DNA from: Calendula officinalis
Lineage: Eukaryota > Streptophyta > Magnoliopsida > Asterales > Asteraceae
Direction: 5' to 3'
NCBI GenBank assembly: GCA_963853835.1
Contig: OY970823.1
Span: forward strand, 7,458,001-7,522,000
Length of the DNA: 64,000 nucleotides
Each line of letters opens with the position of its first letter. Position 1 is the stretch's first letter. Made by a program: the position numbers and the translations under genes. This document shows positions 34,867-49,329 of the stretch, piece by piece. The notes beneath the pieces are model-generated. The model was not told where the DNA came from. It worked only from the letters and a program-made list of their open reading frames with translations, and ran no database searches.

Positions 34867-37800
34867 CTACAGATATCCATTATACAAGTAATAGGTGTCC
34901 ATAACCCATAACCATGGTCCTTGAATCATTATAACCACTAGATGTCCATAACTGGTACTGATGGCCCTTGAACCATTATAACTACTAGCCATGTCCAATA
35001 GCCTACAGATATACATTTTACAAGTAATAGGTGTCCATAACCATAACCATGGTTCTTGAACCATTATAACCACTAGATGTCCATAACTGATACTGATGGC
35101 CCATGAACCATTATAACTAGTAACCATGACCAGTAGCCTATAGATATCCATTTTACAAGTAATAGGTGTCCATAACCCATAACAAAGGCCAGTGAACCAT
35201 TATAACCACTACATGTCCATAACTCATATCGATGGCCCTTGAACCATTATAACTACTAGCCATGACCAATAGCCAATAGATATCCATTTTACAAGTAATA
35301 GGTATCCATAACCCATAACCGTGGTCCTTGAATCATTATAACGACTAGATGTCCATAACTGATACTGATGGCCCTTGAACCATTATAACTACTAGCCATG
35401 TCCAATAGCCTACAGATATCCATTTTACAAGTAATAGGAGTCCATAACCCATAACCATGGTACTTGAATCATTATAACCACTAGATGTCCATAACTGATA
35501 CTGATGGCCCTTGAACCATTATAACTACTAGCCATGTCCAATAGCCTACAGATATACATTTTACAAGTAATAGGTGTCCATAACCCATAACCATGGTTCT
35601 TGAACCATTATAACCACTAGATGTCCATAACTGCTACTGATGGCCCATGAACCATTATAACTAGTAACCATGACCAGTAGCCTATAGATATCCATTTTAC
35701 AAGTAATAGGTGTCCATAACCCATAACCAAGGCTAGTGAACCATTATAACCACTACATGTCCATAACTCATATCGATGGCCCTTTAAGCATTATAACTAC
35801 TAGCCATGACCAATAGCCTATAGATATCCATTTTACAAGTAATAGGTGTCCATAACCCATAACCATGGTCCTTGAACTATTATAACCAGTAGTTGTCCAT
35901 AACTGATACTAATGGCCCTTGAACCATTATAACTACTAGTCATGACCAATAGCCTATAAATATCCATTTTACAAGTAATAGGTGTCCATAACCCATAACC
36001 AAGGCCAGTGAACCATTATAACCACTACATGTCCATAACTCATATCGATGGCCCTTGAACCATTATAACTACTAGCCATGACCAATAGCCTATAGATATC
36101 CATTTTACAAGTAATAGGTGTCCATAACCTATAACCATGGTCCTTGAATCATTATAACCACTAGATGTCCATAACTGATACTGATGGCCCTTGAACCATT
36201 ATAACTACTAGCCATGTCCAATAGGCTACAGATATCCATTATACAAGTAATAGGTGTCCATAACCCATAACCATGGTCCTTGAATCATTATAACCACTAG
36301 ATGTCCATAACTGATACTGATGGCCCTTGAACCATTATAACTACTAGCCATGTCCAATAGCCTACAGATATAAATTTTACAAGTAATAGGTGTCCATAAC
36401 CATAACCATGGTTCTTGAACCATTATAACCACTAGATGTCCATAACTGATACTGATGGCCCATGAACCATTATAACTAGTAACCATGACCAGTAGCATAT
36501 AGATATCCATTTTACAAGTAATAGGTGTCCATAACCCATAACCAAGGCCAGTGAACCATTATAACCACTACATGTCCATAACTCATATCGATGGCCCTTG
36601 AACCATTATAACTACTAGCCATGACCAATAGCCTATAGATATCCATTTTACAAGTAATAGGTGTCCATAACCCATAACCGTGGTCCTTGAATCATTATAA
36701 CCACTAGATGTCCACAACTGATACTGATGGCCCTTGAACCATTATAACTACTAGCCATGTCCAATAGCCTACAGATATCCATTATACAAGTAATAGGTGT
36801 CCATAACCCATAACCATGGTCCTTGAATCATTATAACCACTAGATGTCCATAACTGATACTGATGGCCCTTGAACCATTATAACTACTAGCCATGTCCAA
36901 TAGCCTACAGATATAAATTTTACAAGTAATAGGTGTCCATAACCATAACCATGGTTCTTGAACCATTATAACCACTAGATGTCCATAACTGATACTGATG
37001 GCCCATGAACCATTATAACTAGTAACCATGACCAGTAGCATATAGATATCCATTTTACAAGTAATAGGTGTCCATAACCCATAACCAAGGCCAGTGAACC
37101 ATTATAACCACTACATGTCCATAACTCATATCGATGGCCCTTGAACCATTATAACTACTAGCCATGACCAATAGCCTATAGATATCCATTTTACAAGTAA
37201 TAGGTGTCCATAACCCATAACCGTGGTCCTTGAATCATTATAACCACTAGATGTCCACAACTGATACTGATGGCCCTTGAACCATTATAACTACTAGCCA
37301 TGTCCAATAGCCTACAGATATCCATTATACAAGTAATAGGTGTCCATAACCCATAACCATGGTCCTTGAATCATTATAACCACTAGATGTCCATAACTGG
37401 TACTGATGGCCCTTGAACCATTATAACTACTAGCCATGTCCAATAGCCTACAGATATACATTTTACAAGTAATAGGTGTCCATAACCATAACCATGGTTC
37501 TTGAACCATTATAACCACTAGATGTCCATAACTGATACTGATGGCCCATGAACCATTATAACTAGTAACCATGACCAGTAGCCTATAGATATCCATTTTA
37601 CAAGTAATAGGTGTCCATAACCCATAACAAAGGCCAGTGAACCATTATAACCACTACATGTCCATAACTCATATCGATGGCCCTTGAACCATTATAACTA
37701 CTAGCCATGACCAATAGCCAATAGATATCCATTTTACAAGTAATAGGTATCCATAACCCATAACCGTGGTCCTTGAATCATTATAACGACTAGATGTCCA

Positions 37801-39756
37801 TAACTGATACTGATGGCCCTTGAACCATTATAACTACTAGCCATGTCCAATAGCCTACAGATATCCATTTTACAAGTAATAGGAGTCCATAACCCATAAC
37901 CATGGTACTTGAATCATTATAACCACTAGATGTCCATAACTGATACTGATGGCCCTTGAACCATTATAACTACTAGCCATGTCCAATAGCCTACAGATAT
38001 ACATTTTACAAGTAATAGGTGTCCATAACCCATAACCATGGTTCTTGAACCATTATAACCACTAGATGTCCATAACTGCTACTGATGGCCCATGAACCAT
38101 TATAACTAGTAACCATGACCAGTAGCCTATAGATATCCATTTTACAAGTAATAGGTGTCCATAACCCATAACCAAGGCTAGTGAACCATTATAACCACTA
38201 CATGTCCATAACTCATATCGATGGCCCTTTAAGCATTATAACTACTAGCCATGACCAATAGCCTATAGATATCCATTTTACAAGTAATAGGTGTCCATAA
38301 CCCATAACCATGGTCCTTGAACTATTATAACCAGTAGTTGTCCATAACTGATACTAATGGCCCTTGAACCATTATAACTACTAGTCATGACCAATAGCCT
38401 ATAAATATCCATTTTACAAGTAATAGGTGTCCATAACCCATAACCAAGGCCAGTGAACCATTATAACCACTACATGTCCATAACTCATATCGATGGCCCT
38501 TGAACCATTATAACTACTAGCCATGACCAATAGCCTATAGATATCCATTTTACAAGTAATAGGTGTCCATAACCTATAACCATGGTCCTTGAATCATTAT
38601 AACCACTAGATGTCCATAACTGATACTGATGGCCCTTGAACCATTATAACTACTAGCCATGTCCAATAGGCTACAGATATCCATTATACAAGTAATAGGT
38701 GTCCATAACCCATAACCATGGTCCTTGAATCATTATAACCACTAGATGTCCATAACTGATACTGATGGCCCTTGAACCATTATAACTACTAGCCATGTCC
38801 AATAGCCTACAGATATAAATTTTACAAGTAATAGGTGTCCATAACCATAACCATGGTTCTTGAACCATTATAACCACTAGATGTCCATAACTGATACTGA
38901 TGGCCCATGAACCATTATAACTAGTAACCATGACCAGTAGCATATAGATATCCATTTTACAAGTAATAGGTGTCCATAACCCATAACCAAGGCCAGTGAA
39001 CCATTATAACCACTACATGTCCATAACTCATATCGATGGCCCTTGAACCATTATAACTACTAGCCATGACCAATAGCCTATAGATATCCATTTTACAAGT
39101 AATAGGTGTCCATAACCCATAACCGTGGTCCTTGAATCATTATAACCACTAGATGTCCACAACTGATACTGATGGCCCTTGAACCATTATAACTACTAGC
39201 CATGTCCAATAGCCTACAGATATCCATTATACAAGTAATAGGTGTCCATAACCCATAACCATGGTCCTTGAATCATTATAACCACTAGATGTCCATAACT
39301 GGTACTGATGGCCCTTGAACCATTATAACTACTAGCCTTGTCCAATAGCCTACAGATATAGATTTTACAAGTAATAGGTGTCCATAACCATAACCATGGT
39401 TCTTGAACCATTATAACCACTAGATGTCCATAACTGATACTGATGGCCCATGAACCATTTTAACTAGTAACCATGACCAGTAGCCTATAGATATCCATTT
39501 TACAAGTAATAGGTGTCCATAACCCATAACAAAGGCCAGTGAACCATTATAACCACTACATGTCCATAACTCATATCGATGGCCCTTGAACCATTATAAC
39601 TACTAGCCATGACCAATAGCCTATAGATATCCATTTTACAAGTAATAGGTATCCATAACCCATAACCGTGGTCCTTGAATCATTATAACGACTAGATGTC
39701 CATAACTGATACTGATGGCCCTTGAACCATTATAACTACTAGCCATGTCCAATAGC
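34867..39756 (+). repeat. 2,445 bp (18-monomer) tandem duplication in array B
   Basis: 34,867-37,311 and 37,312-39,756 match in monomer order. The private variant CCCTTTAAGCATTATAAC is at 35,780 and 38,225, a 2,445 bp offset. Variants AGGAGTCCATAACCC and AACGACTAGATGTCC are also shared. A third copy starts near 42,939, with the CCCTTTAAGC marker at 43,852. Confidence 0.8.
36226..37854 (+). repeat. Three consecutive 543 bp tetrameric higher-order repeats
   Basis: The landmark ATCCATTATACAAG recurs at exact 543 bp intervals (about 36,234, 36,777 and 37,320). Each period is four monomers in the order C, D, A, B: three of 136 bp and one of 135 bp, the D monomer having lost one C (GTCCATAACCATAACC). 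The first two periods share ATATAAATTTTAC and AGTAGCATATAG; the third has ATATACATTTTAC and AGTAGCCTATAG. Confidence 0.85.
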
Positions 39757-40200
39757 CTACAGATATCCATTTTACAAGTAATAGGTGTCCATAACCCATA
39801 ACCATGGTACTTGAATCATTATAACCACTAGATGTCCATAACTGATACTGATGGCCCTTGAACCATTATAACTACTAGCCATGTCCAATAGCCTACAGAT
39901 ATACATTTTACAAGTAATAGGTGTCCATAACCCATAACCATGGTCCTTGAACTATTATAACCAGTAGTTGTCCATAACTGCTACTGATGGCCCATGAACC
40001 ATTATAACTAGTAACCATGACCAGTAGCCTATAGATATCCATTTTACAAGTAATAGGTGTCCATAACCCATAACCAAGGCCAGTGAACCATTATAACCAC
40101 TACATGTCCATAACTCATATCGATGGCCCTTGAAGCATTATAACTACTAGCCATGACCAATAGCCTATAGATATCCATTTTACAAGTAATAGGTGTCCAT

Positions 40201-42045
40201 AACCTATAACCGTGGTCCTTGAATCATTATAACCACTAGATGTCCATAACTGATACTGATGGCCCTTGAACCATTATAACTACTAGCCATGTCCAATAGC
40301 CTACAGATATCCATTATACAAGTAATAGGTGTCCATAACCCATAACCATGGTCCTTGAATCATTATAACCACTAGATGTCCATAACTGATACTGATGGCC
40401 CTTGAACCATTATAACTACTAGCCATGTCCAATAGCCTACAGATATAAATTTTACAAGTAATAGGTGTCCATAACCATAACCATGGTTCTTGAACCATTA
40501 TAACCACTAGATGTCCATAACTGATACTGATGGCCCATGAACCATTATAACTAGTAACCATGACCAGTAGCCTATAGATATCCATTTTACAAGTAATAGG
40601 TGTCCATAACCCATAACCAAAGCCAGTGAACCATTATAACCACTACATGTCCATAACTCATATCGATGACCCTTGAACCATTATAACTACTAGCCATGAC
40701 CAATAGCCTATAGATATCCATTTTACAAGTAATAGGTGTCCATAACCCATAACCGTGGTCCTTGAATCATTATAACCACTAGATGTCCATAACTGATACT
40801 GATGGCCCTTGAACCATTATAACTACTAGCCATGTCAAATAGCCTACAGATATCCATTTTACAAGTAATAGGTGTCCATAACCCATAACCATGGTCCTTG
40901 AATCATTATAACCACTAGATGTCCATAACTGATACTGATGGCCCTTGAACCATTATAACTACTAGCCATGTCCAATAGCCTACAAATATACATTTTACAA
41001 GTAATAGGTGTCCATAACCCCTAACCATGGTTCTTGAACCATTATAACCACTAGATGTCCATAACTGCTACTGATGGCCCATGAACCATTATAACTAGTA
41101 ACCATGACCAGTAGCCTATAGATATCCATCTTACAAGTAATAGGTGTCCATAACCCATAACCAAGGCCAGTGAACCATTATAACCACTACATGTCCATAA
41201 CTCATATCGATGGCCCTTGAACCATTATAACTACTAGCCATGACCAATAGCCTATAGATATCCATTTTACAAGTAATAGGTGTCCATAACCCATAACCAT
41301 GGTCCTTGAACCATTATAACCAGTAGTTGTCCATAACTGATACTGATGGCCCTTGAACCATTATAACTACTAGTCATGACCAATAGCCTATAAATATCCA
41401 TTTTACAAGTAATAGGTGTCCATAACCCATAACCAAGGCCAGTGAACCATTATAACCACTACATGTCCATAACTCATATCGATGGCCCTTGAACCATTAT
41501 AACTACTAGCCATGACCAATAGCCTATAGATATCCATTTTACAAGTAATAGGTGTCCATAACCCATAACCGTGGTCCTTGAATCATTATAACCACTAGAT
41601 GTCCATAACTGATACTGATGGCCCTTGAACCATTATAACTACTAGCCATGTCCAATAGCCTACATATATCCATTATACAAGTAATAGGTGTCCATAACCC
41701 ATAACCAAGGCCAAATAACCATTATAACCACTACGTGTCCATAACTCATATCGATGGCCCTTGAACCATTATAACTACTAGCCATGACCAATAGCCTATA
41801 GATATCCATTTTACAAGTAATAGGTGTCCATAACCCATAACCATGGTCCTTGAACCATTATAACCATTATAACCAGTAGTTGTCCATAACTGATACTGAT
41901 GGCCCTTGAACCATTATAACTACTAGCCATGACCAATAGCCTATAGATATCCATTTTACAAGTAATAGGTGTCCATAACCCATAACCGTGGTCCTTGAAT
42001 CATTATAACCACTAGATGTCCATAACTGATACTGATGGCCCTTGA
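40201..42045 (+). repeat. Array B block duplicated at +5,356 bp (source)
   Basis: Rare variants here recur 5,356 bp downstream: CCCCTAACCATGG at 41,018 and 46,374, the CCATTATAACCATTATAACC micro-duplication at 41,855 and 47,211, and CCAAATAACCATTATAACC with CTACGTGTCC near 41,712 and 47,068. Confidence 0.78.
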
Positions 42046-42125
42046 ACCATTATAACCACTAGATGTCCATAACTGATACTGATGGCCCATGAACCATTAT
42101 AACTAGTAACCATGACCAGTAGCAT
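42035..42125 (+). repeat. Out-of-register recombinant monomer in array B
   Basis: GGCCCTTGAACCATTATAAC is followed by CACTAGATGTCCATAACTG, so a segment-2 sequence runs into the end of a segment-1 sequence and then a D-type segment 2. This is the product expected from exchange between the two diverged half-repeats, adding about 47 bp out of phase. Confidence 0.75.
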
Positions 42126-45100
42126 ATAGATATCCATTTTACAAGTAATAGGTGTCCATAACCCATAACCAAGGCCAGTGAACCATTATAACCACTACAT
42201 GTCCATAACTCATATCGATGGCCCTTGAACCATTATAACTACTAGCCATGACCAATAGCCTATAGATATCCATTTTACAAGTAATAGGTGTCCATAACCT
42301 ATAACCGTGGTCCTTGAATCATTATAACCACTAGATGTCCATAACTGATACTGATGGCCCTTGAACCATTATAACTACTAGCCATGTCCAATAGCCTACA
42401 GATATCTATTATACAAGTAATAGGTGTCCATAACCCATAACCATGGTCCTTGAATCATTATAACCACTAGATGTCCATAACTGATACTGATGGCCCTTGA
42501 ACCATTATAACTACTAGCCATGTCCAATAGCCTACAGATATAAATTTTACAAGTAATAGGTGTCCATAACCATAACCATGGTTCTTGAACCATTATAACC
42601 ACTAGATGTCCATAACTGATACTGATGGCCCATGAACCATTATAACTAGTAACCATGACCAGTAGCATATAGATATCCATTTTACAAGTAATAGGTGTCC
42701 ATAACCCATAACCAAGGCCAGTGAACCATTATAACCACTACATGTCCATAACTCATATCGATGGCCCTTGAACCATTATAACTACTAGCCATGACCAATA
42801 GCCTATAGATATCCATTTTACAAGTAATAGATGTCCATAACCCATAACCGTGGTCCTTGAATCATTATAACCACTAGATGTCCACAACTGATACTGATGG
42901 CCCTTGAACCATTATAACTACTAGCCATGTCCAATAGCCTACAGATATCCATTATACAAGTAATAGGTGTCCATAACCCATAACCATGGTCCTTGAATCA
43001 TTATAACCACTAGATGTCCATAACTGGTACTGATGGCCCTTGAACCATTATAACTACTAGCCATGTCCAATAGCCTACAGATATACATTTTACAAGTAAT
43101 AGGTGTCCATAACCATAACCATGGTTCTTGAACCATTATAACCACTAGATGTCCATAACTGATACTGATGGCCCATGAACCATTATAACTAGTAACCATG
43201 ACCAGTAGCCTATAGATATCCATTTTACAAGTAATAGGTGTCCATAACCCATAACAAAGGCCAGTGAACCATTATAACCACTACATGTCCATAACTCATA
43301 TCGATGGCCCTTGAACCATTATAACTACTAGCCATGACCAATAGCCAATAGATATCCATTTTACAAGTAATAGGTATCCATAACCCATAACCGTGGTCCT
43401 TGAATCATTATAACGACTAGATGTCCATAACTGATACTGATGGCCCTTGAACCATTATAACTACTAGCCATGTCCAATAGCCTACAGATATCCATTTTAC
43501 AAGTAATAGGAGTCCATAACCCATAACCATGGTACTTGAATCATTATAACCACTAGATGTCCATAACTGATACTGATGGCCCTTGAACCATTATAACTAC
43601 TAGCCATGTCCAATAGCCTACAGATATACATTTTACAAGTAATAGGTGTCCATAACCCATAACCATGGTTCTTGAACCATTATAACCACTAGATGTCCAT
43701 AACTGCTACTGATGGCCCATGAACCATTATAACTAGTAACCATGACCAGTAGCCTATAGATATCCATTTTACAAGTAATAGGTGTCCATAACCCATAACC
43801 AAGGCTAGTGAACCATTATAACCACTACATGTCCATAACTCATATCGATGGCCCTTTAAGCATTATAACTACTAGCCATGACCAATAGCCTATAGATATC
43901 CATTTTACAAGTAATAGGTGTCCATAACCCATAACCATGGTCCTTGAACTATTATAACCAGTAGTTGTCCATAACTGATACTAATGGCCCTTGAACCATT
44001 ATAACTACTAGTCATGACCAATAGCCTATAAATATCCATTTTACAAGTAATAGGTGTCCATAACCCATAACCAAGGCCAGTGAACCATTATAACCACTAC
44101 ATGTCCATAACTCATATCGATGGCCCTTGAACCATTATAACTACTAGCCATGACCAATAGCCTATAGATATCCATTTTACAAGTAATAGGTGTCCATAAC
44201 CTATAACCATGGTCCTTGAATCATTATAACCACTAGATGTCCATAACTGATACTGATGGCCCTTGAACCATTATAACTACTAGCCATGTCCAATAGCCTA
44301 CAGATATCCATTATACAAGTAATAGGTGTCCATAACCCATAACCATGGTCCTTGAATCATTATAACCACTAGATGTCCATAACTGGTACTGATGGCCCTT
44401 GAACCATTATAACTACTAGCCTTGTCCAATAGCCTACAGATATAGATTTTACAAGTAATAGGTGTCCATAACCATAACCATGGTTCTTGAACCATTATAA
44501 CCACTAGATGTCCATAACTGATACTGATGGCCCATGAACCATTATAACTAGTAACCATGACCAGTAGCCTATAGATATCCATTTTGCAAGTAATAGGTGT
44601 CCATAACCCATAACAAAGGCCAGTGAACCATTATAACCACTACATGTCCATAACTCATATCGATGGCCCTTGAACCATTATAACTACTAGCCATGACCAA
44701 TAGCCTATAGATATCCATTTTACAAGTAATAGGTATCCATAACCCATAACCGTGGTCCTTGAATCATTATAACGACTAGATGTCCATAACTGATACTGAT
44801 GGCCCTTGAACCATTATAACTACTAGCCATGTCCAATAGCCTACAGATATCCATTTTACAAGTAATAGGTGTCCATAACCCATAACCATGGTACTTGAAT
44901 CATTATAACCACTAGATGTCCATAACTGATACTGATGGCCCTTGAACCATTATAACTACTAGCCATGTCCAATAGCCTACAGATATACATTTTACAAGTA
45001 ATAGGTGTCCATAACCCATAACCATGGTTCTTGAACCATTATAACCACTAGATGTCCATAACTGCTACTGATGGCCCATGAACCATTATAACTAGTAACC

Positions 45101-45556
45101 ATGACCAGTAGCCTATAGATATCCATTTTACAAGTAATAGGTGTCCATAACCCATAACCAAGGCCAGTGAACCATTATAACCACTACATGTCCATAACTC
45201 ATATCGATGGCCCTTGAAGCATTATAACTACTAGCCATGACCAATAGCCTATAGATATCCATTTTACAAGTAATAGGTGTCCATAACCCATAACCATGGT
45301 CCTTGAACTATTATAACCAGTAGTTGTCCATAACTGATACTAATGGCCCTTGAACCATTATAACTACTAGTCATGACCAATAGCCTATAAAAATCCATTT
45401 TACAAGTAATAGGTGTCCATAACCCATAACCAAGGCCAGTGAACCATTATAACCACTACATGTCCATAACTCATATCGATGGCCCTTGAACCATTATAAC
45501 TACTAGCCATGACCAATAGCCTATAGATATCCATTTTACAAGTAATAGGTGTCCAT

Positions 45557-47401
45557 AACCTATAACCGTGGTCCTTGAATCATTATAACCACTAGATGTC
45601 CATAACTGATACTGATGGCCCTTGAACCATTATAACTACTAGCCATGTCCAATAGCCTACAGATATCCATTATACAAGTAATAGGTGTCCATAACCCATA
45701 ACCATGGTCCTTGAATCATTATAACCACTAGATGTCCATAACTGATACTGATGGCCCTTGAACCATTATAACTACTAGCCATGTCCAATAGCCTACAGAT
45801 ATAAATTTTACAAGTAATAGGTGTCCATAACCATAACCATGGTTCTTGAACCATTATAACCACTAGATGTCCATAACTGATACTGATGGCCCATGAACCA
45901 TTATAACTAGTAACCATGACCAGTAGCCTATAGATATCCATTTTACAAGTAATAGGTGTCCATAACCCATAACCAAGGCCAGTGAACCATTATAACCACT
46001 ACATGTCCATAACTCATATCGATGACCCTTGACCCATTATAACTACTAGCCATGACCAATAGCCTATAGATATCCATTTTACAAGTAATAGGTGTCCATA
46101 ACCCATAACCGTGGTCCTTGAATCATTATAACCACTAGATGTCCATAACTGATACTGATGGCCCTTGAACCATTATAACTACTAGCCATGTCCAATAGCC
46201 TACAGATATCCATTTTACAAGTAATAGGTGTCCATAACCCATAACCATGGTCCTTGAATCATTATAACCACTAGATGTCCATAACTGATACTGATGGCCC
46301 TTGAACCATTATAACTACTAGCCATGTCCAATAGCCTACAAATATACATTTTAGAAGTAATAGGTGTCCATAACCCCTAACCATGGTTCTTGAACCATTA
46401 TAACCACTAGATGTCCATAACTGCTACTGATGGCCCATGAACCATTATAACTAGTAACCATGACCAGTAGCCTATAGATATCCATCTTACAAGTAATAGG
46501 TGTCCATAACCCATAACCAAGGCCAGTGAACCATTATAACCACTACATGTCCATAACTCATATCGATGGCCCTTGAACCATTATAACTACTAGCCATGAC
46601 CAATAGCCTATAGATATCCATTTTACAAGTAATAGGTGTCCATAACCCATAACCATGGTCCTTGAACCATTATAACCAGTAGTTGTCCATAACTGATACT
46701 GATGGCCCTTGAACCATTATAACTACTAGTCATGACCAATAGCCTATAAATATCCATTTTACAAGTAATAGGTGTCCATAACCCATAACCAAGGCCAGTG
46801 AACCATTATAACCACTACATGTCCATAACTCATATCGATGGCCCTTGAACCATTATAACTACTAGCCATGACCAATAGCCTATAGATATCCATTTTACAA
46901 GTAATAGGTGTCCATAACCCATAACCGTGGTCCTTGAATCATTATAACCACTAGATGTCCATAACTGATACTGATGGCCCTTGAACCATTATAACTACTA
47001 GCCATGTCCAATAGCCTACATATATCCATTATACAAGTAATAGGTGTCCATAACCCATAACCAAGGCCAAATAACCATTATAACCACTACGTGTCCATAA
47101 CTCATATCGATGGCCCTTGAACCATTATAACTACTAGCCATGACCAATAGCCTATAGATATCCATTTTACAAGTAATAGGTGTCCATAACCCATAACCAT
47201 GGTCCTTGAACCATTATAACCATTATAACCAGTAGTTGTCCATAACTGATACTGATGGCCCTTGAACCATTATAACTACTAGCCATGACCAATAGCCTAT
47301 AGATATCCATTTTACAAGTAATAGGTGTCCATAACCCATAACCGTGGTCCTTGAATCATTATAACCACTAGATGTCCATAACTGATACTGATGGCCCTTC
47401 T
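45557..47401 (+). repeat. Array B block, copy of 40,201-42,045
   Basis: The same ordered variants occur at a 5,356 bp offset. Private changes include TTTTAGAAGTAATAGG near 46,350 and a 3 bp insertion GGCCCTTCTTGAACC near 47,395 at the right edge, where the two copies part. Confidence 0.75.
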
Positions 47402-48159
47402 TGAACCATTATAACTACTAGCCATGTCCAATAGCCTACATATATCCATTTTACAAGTAATAGGTGTCCATAACCCATAACCATGGTCCTTGAATCATTA
47501 TAACCACTAGATGTCCATAACTGATACTGATGGCCCTTGAACCATTATAACTACTAGCCATGTCCAATAGCCTACAAATATACATTTTACAAGTAATAGG
47601 TGTCCATAACCCATAACCATGGTTCTTGAACCATTATAACCACTAGATATCCATAACTGATACTGATGGCCCATGAACCATTATAACTAGTAACCATGAC
47701 AAGTAGCCTATAGATATCCATTTTACAAGTAATAGGTGTCCATAACCCATAACCAAGGCCAGTGAACCATTATAACCACTACATGTCCATAACTCATATC
47801 GATGACCCTTGAACCATTATAACTACTAGCCATGACCAATAGCCTATAGATATCCATTTTACAAGTAATAGGTGTCCATAACCCATAACCGTGGTCCTTG
47901 AATCATTATAACCACTAGATGTCCATAACTGATACTGATGGCCCTTGAACCATTATAACTACTAGCCATGTCCAATAGCCTACAGATATCCATTTTACAA
48001 GTAATAGGTGTCCATAACCCATAACTATGGTCCTTGAATCATTATAACCACTAGATGTCCATAACTGATACTGATGGCTCTTGAACCATTATAACTACTA
48101 GCCATGTCCAATAGCCTAAAAATATACATTTTACAAGTAATAGGTGTCCATAACCCATA

Positions 48160-48200
48160 ATCATGGTTCTTGAAACCACTAGATGTCCATAACTGATACT
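48160..48200 (+). repeat. Shortened D-type monomer
   Basis: GGTTCTTGAAACCACTAGATG replaces the usual GGTTCTTGAACCATTATAACCACTAGATG, a loss of about 8 bp between short repeats of AACCA. It breaks the reverse-strand frame that recurs in neighbouring repeats. Confidence 0.75.
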
Positions 48201-48515
48201 GATGGCCCATGAACCATTATAACTAGTAACCATGGCCAGTAGCCTATAGATATCCATTTTACATGTAATAGGTGTCCATAACCCATAACCAAGGCCAGTG
48301 AACCATTATAACCACTACATGTCCATAACTCATATCGATGGCCCTTGAACCATTATAACTACTAGCCATGACCAATAGCCTATAGATATCCATTTTACAA
48401 GTAATAGGTGTCCATAACCCATAACCGTGGTCCTTGAATCATTATAACCACTAGATGTCCACAACTGATACTGATGGCCCTTGAACCATTATAACTACTA
48501 GCCATGTCCAATAGC

Positions 48516-49329
48516 CTACAGATATCCATTATACAAGTAATAGGTGTCCATAACCCATAACCATGGTCCTTGAATCATTATAACCACTAGATGTCCATAA
48601 CTGGTACTGATGGCCCTCGAACCATTATAACTATTAGCCATGTCCAATAGCCTACATATATACATTTTACAAGTAATAGGTGTCCATAACCATAACCATG
48701 GTTCTTGAACCATTATAACCACTAGATGTCCATAACTGATACTGATGGCCCATGAACCATTATAACTAGTAACCCTGACCAGTAGCCTATAGATATCCAT
48801 TTTACAAGTAATAGGTGTCCATAACCCATAACAAAGGCCAGTGAACCATTATAACCACTACATGTCCATAACTCATATCGATGGCCCTTGAACCATTATA
48901 ACTACTAGCCATGTCCAATAGCCTACAGATATCCATTATACAAGTAATAGGTGTCCATAACCCATAACCATGGTCCTTGAATCATTATAACCACTAGATG
49001 TCCATAACTGGTACTGATGGCCGTCGAACCATTAAAACTACTAGCCATGTCCAATAGCCTACAGATATACATTTTACAAGTAATAGGTGTCCATAACCAT
49101 AACCATGGTTCTTGAACCATTATAACCACTAGATGTCCATAACTGATACTGATGGCCCATGAACCATTATAACTAGTAACCATGACCAGTAGCCTATAGA
49201 TATCCATTTTACAAGTAATAGGTGTCCATAACCCATAACAAAGGCCAGTGAACCATTATAACCACTACATGTCCATAACTCATATCGATGGCCCTTGAAC
49301 CATTATAACTACTAGCCATGTCCAATAGC
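48516..49329 (+). repeat. Two 407 bp trimeric higher-order repeats
   Basis: Here the period is three monomers (about 136 + 136 + 135 bp). The B monomer is missing because an A monomer (CTCATATCGATGG) continues directly into a B-type tail (CCATGTCCAATAGCCTACAGATATCC). The same trimer pair recurs at 51,524, 53,554, 56,281 and 58,600. The first trimer of each pair has the private variant ACCCTGACCAG. Confidence 0.8.
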